Shown: positions 63,837 through 64,000 of the stretch, piece after piece
How positions within the stretch are numbered: position 1 is the first letter of the stretch
How the letters are laid out: each line of letters begins with the position of its first letter
Source of the DNA: Rotaria sp. Silwood1
Lineage: Eukaryota > Rotifera > Eurotatoria > Philodinida > Philodinidae
Assembly: GCA_905250075.1 (NCBI GenBank)
Contig: CAJNOP010000016.1
Span: forward strand, 248,001-312,000
Length of the DNA: 64,000 nucleotides
Direction of reading: 5' to 3'
Translations under genes and position numbers: made by a program
Notes under the pieces: model-generated
The model's input: only the letters and a program-made list of their open reading frames with translations
Told to the model about the DNA's origin: nothing
Database searches by the model: none

Positions 63837-64000
63837 CTTTAAAAAAATAAATAAAATATCTTTTACAAGGAACTCACTCTAACCGTTAAACTCTGTTTGA
63901 CTTTATATTTCGCTTATAGGTAAGACTCATCGTGTAGGTAAAAGACGTGAATAAGTTCATCTCATTATACTTTTCTTATCGAGTTATTGTCACTTTACTG

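Noticed and set aside
63837..64000. Upstream UNC80 exon ending at a GTGAGT donor near 63876
   Set aside because: In the phase required by the next exon the sequence reads a stop, so this donor was not used; the real upstream exon is probably outside the window.

Overview
The window is very AT-rich eukaryotic DNA with one 100-base run of N (19775-19874). All recognisable genes are metazoan and spliced with GT-AG introns. Intron sizes are bimodal: about 48-70 bp, or about 0.9-2.3 kb. The gene set (galectin, ATP6AP1, UNC80, STEAP, a claudin-like four-pass protein, DRC10) is that of an invertebrate animal. Base composition, tiny introns and one short TGTGGG-type tract would fit a bdelloid rotifer, but that assignment is an inference, not a demonstration. 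All exon models below were built by hand from reading frame, splice-site and family matches.

Layout, left to right: the 3' end of a galectin gene (+, 1-276); a gene-poor stretch; a CDK1/CDK2-type kinase (-, 4972-7390) with a PATAIRE helix; a hAT-like MITE with perfect 8-bp target duplication (8047-8413); a PARI/PARPBP orthologue with a C-terminal PIP box (-, 10424-14471); ATP6AP1/Ac45 (-, 14591-17665); a tRNA-derived SINE with a 13-bp target duplication (18280-18577); the assembly gap; RPL26 (-, 20057-20641); NIM1K kinase ending in a CaaX-like CVIL (+, 21711-24375); a claudin-like four-pass protein carrying four LDL-receptor class A repeats (-, 26167-30021), whose only long intron contains an 880-bp element with inverted termini; two tandem DDX6/Me31B-type DEAD-box helicases (-, 34863-37878 and 38279-39826); a small secreted protein (-, 41906-42317); DRC10/IQCD (+, 42470-47787) with a complete STEAP-family gene nested antisense in its fourth intron (43550-45139); a gene-free 6 kb; and the C-terminal ~1045 codons of UNC80 (-, 53864-63836, 5' part outside the window).

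The most informative structure is a ~1-kb duplication (about 47655-48655 and 53620-54640). Each copy holds the last coding exon of DRC10 facing, tail to tail, the last coding exon of UNC80. The left copy kept DRC10 and its UNC80 exon decayed (in-frame stop). The right copy kept UNC80 and its DRC10 exon decayed (1-base deletion, acceptor lost). This reciprocal decay explains the 6-kb gap between two genes that were once neighbours.

The genes form no pathway. They are housekeeping or neuronal and ciliary functions side by side, separated by mobile-element debris. No CRISPR, operon or prokaryotic-type system is present.
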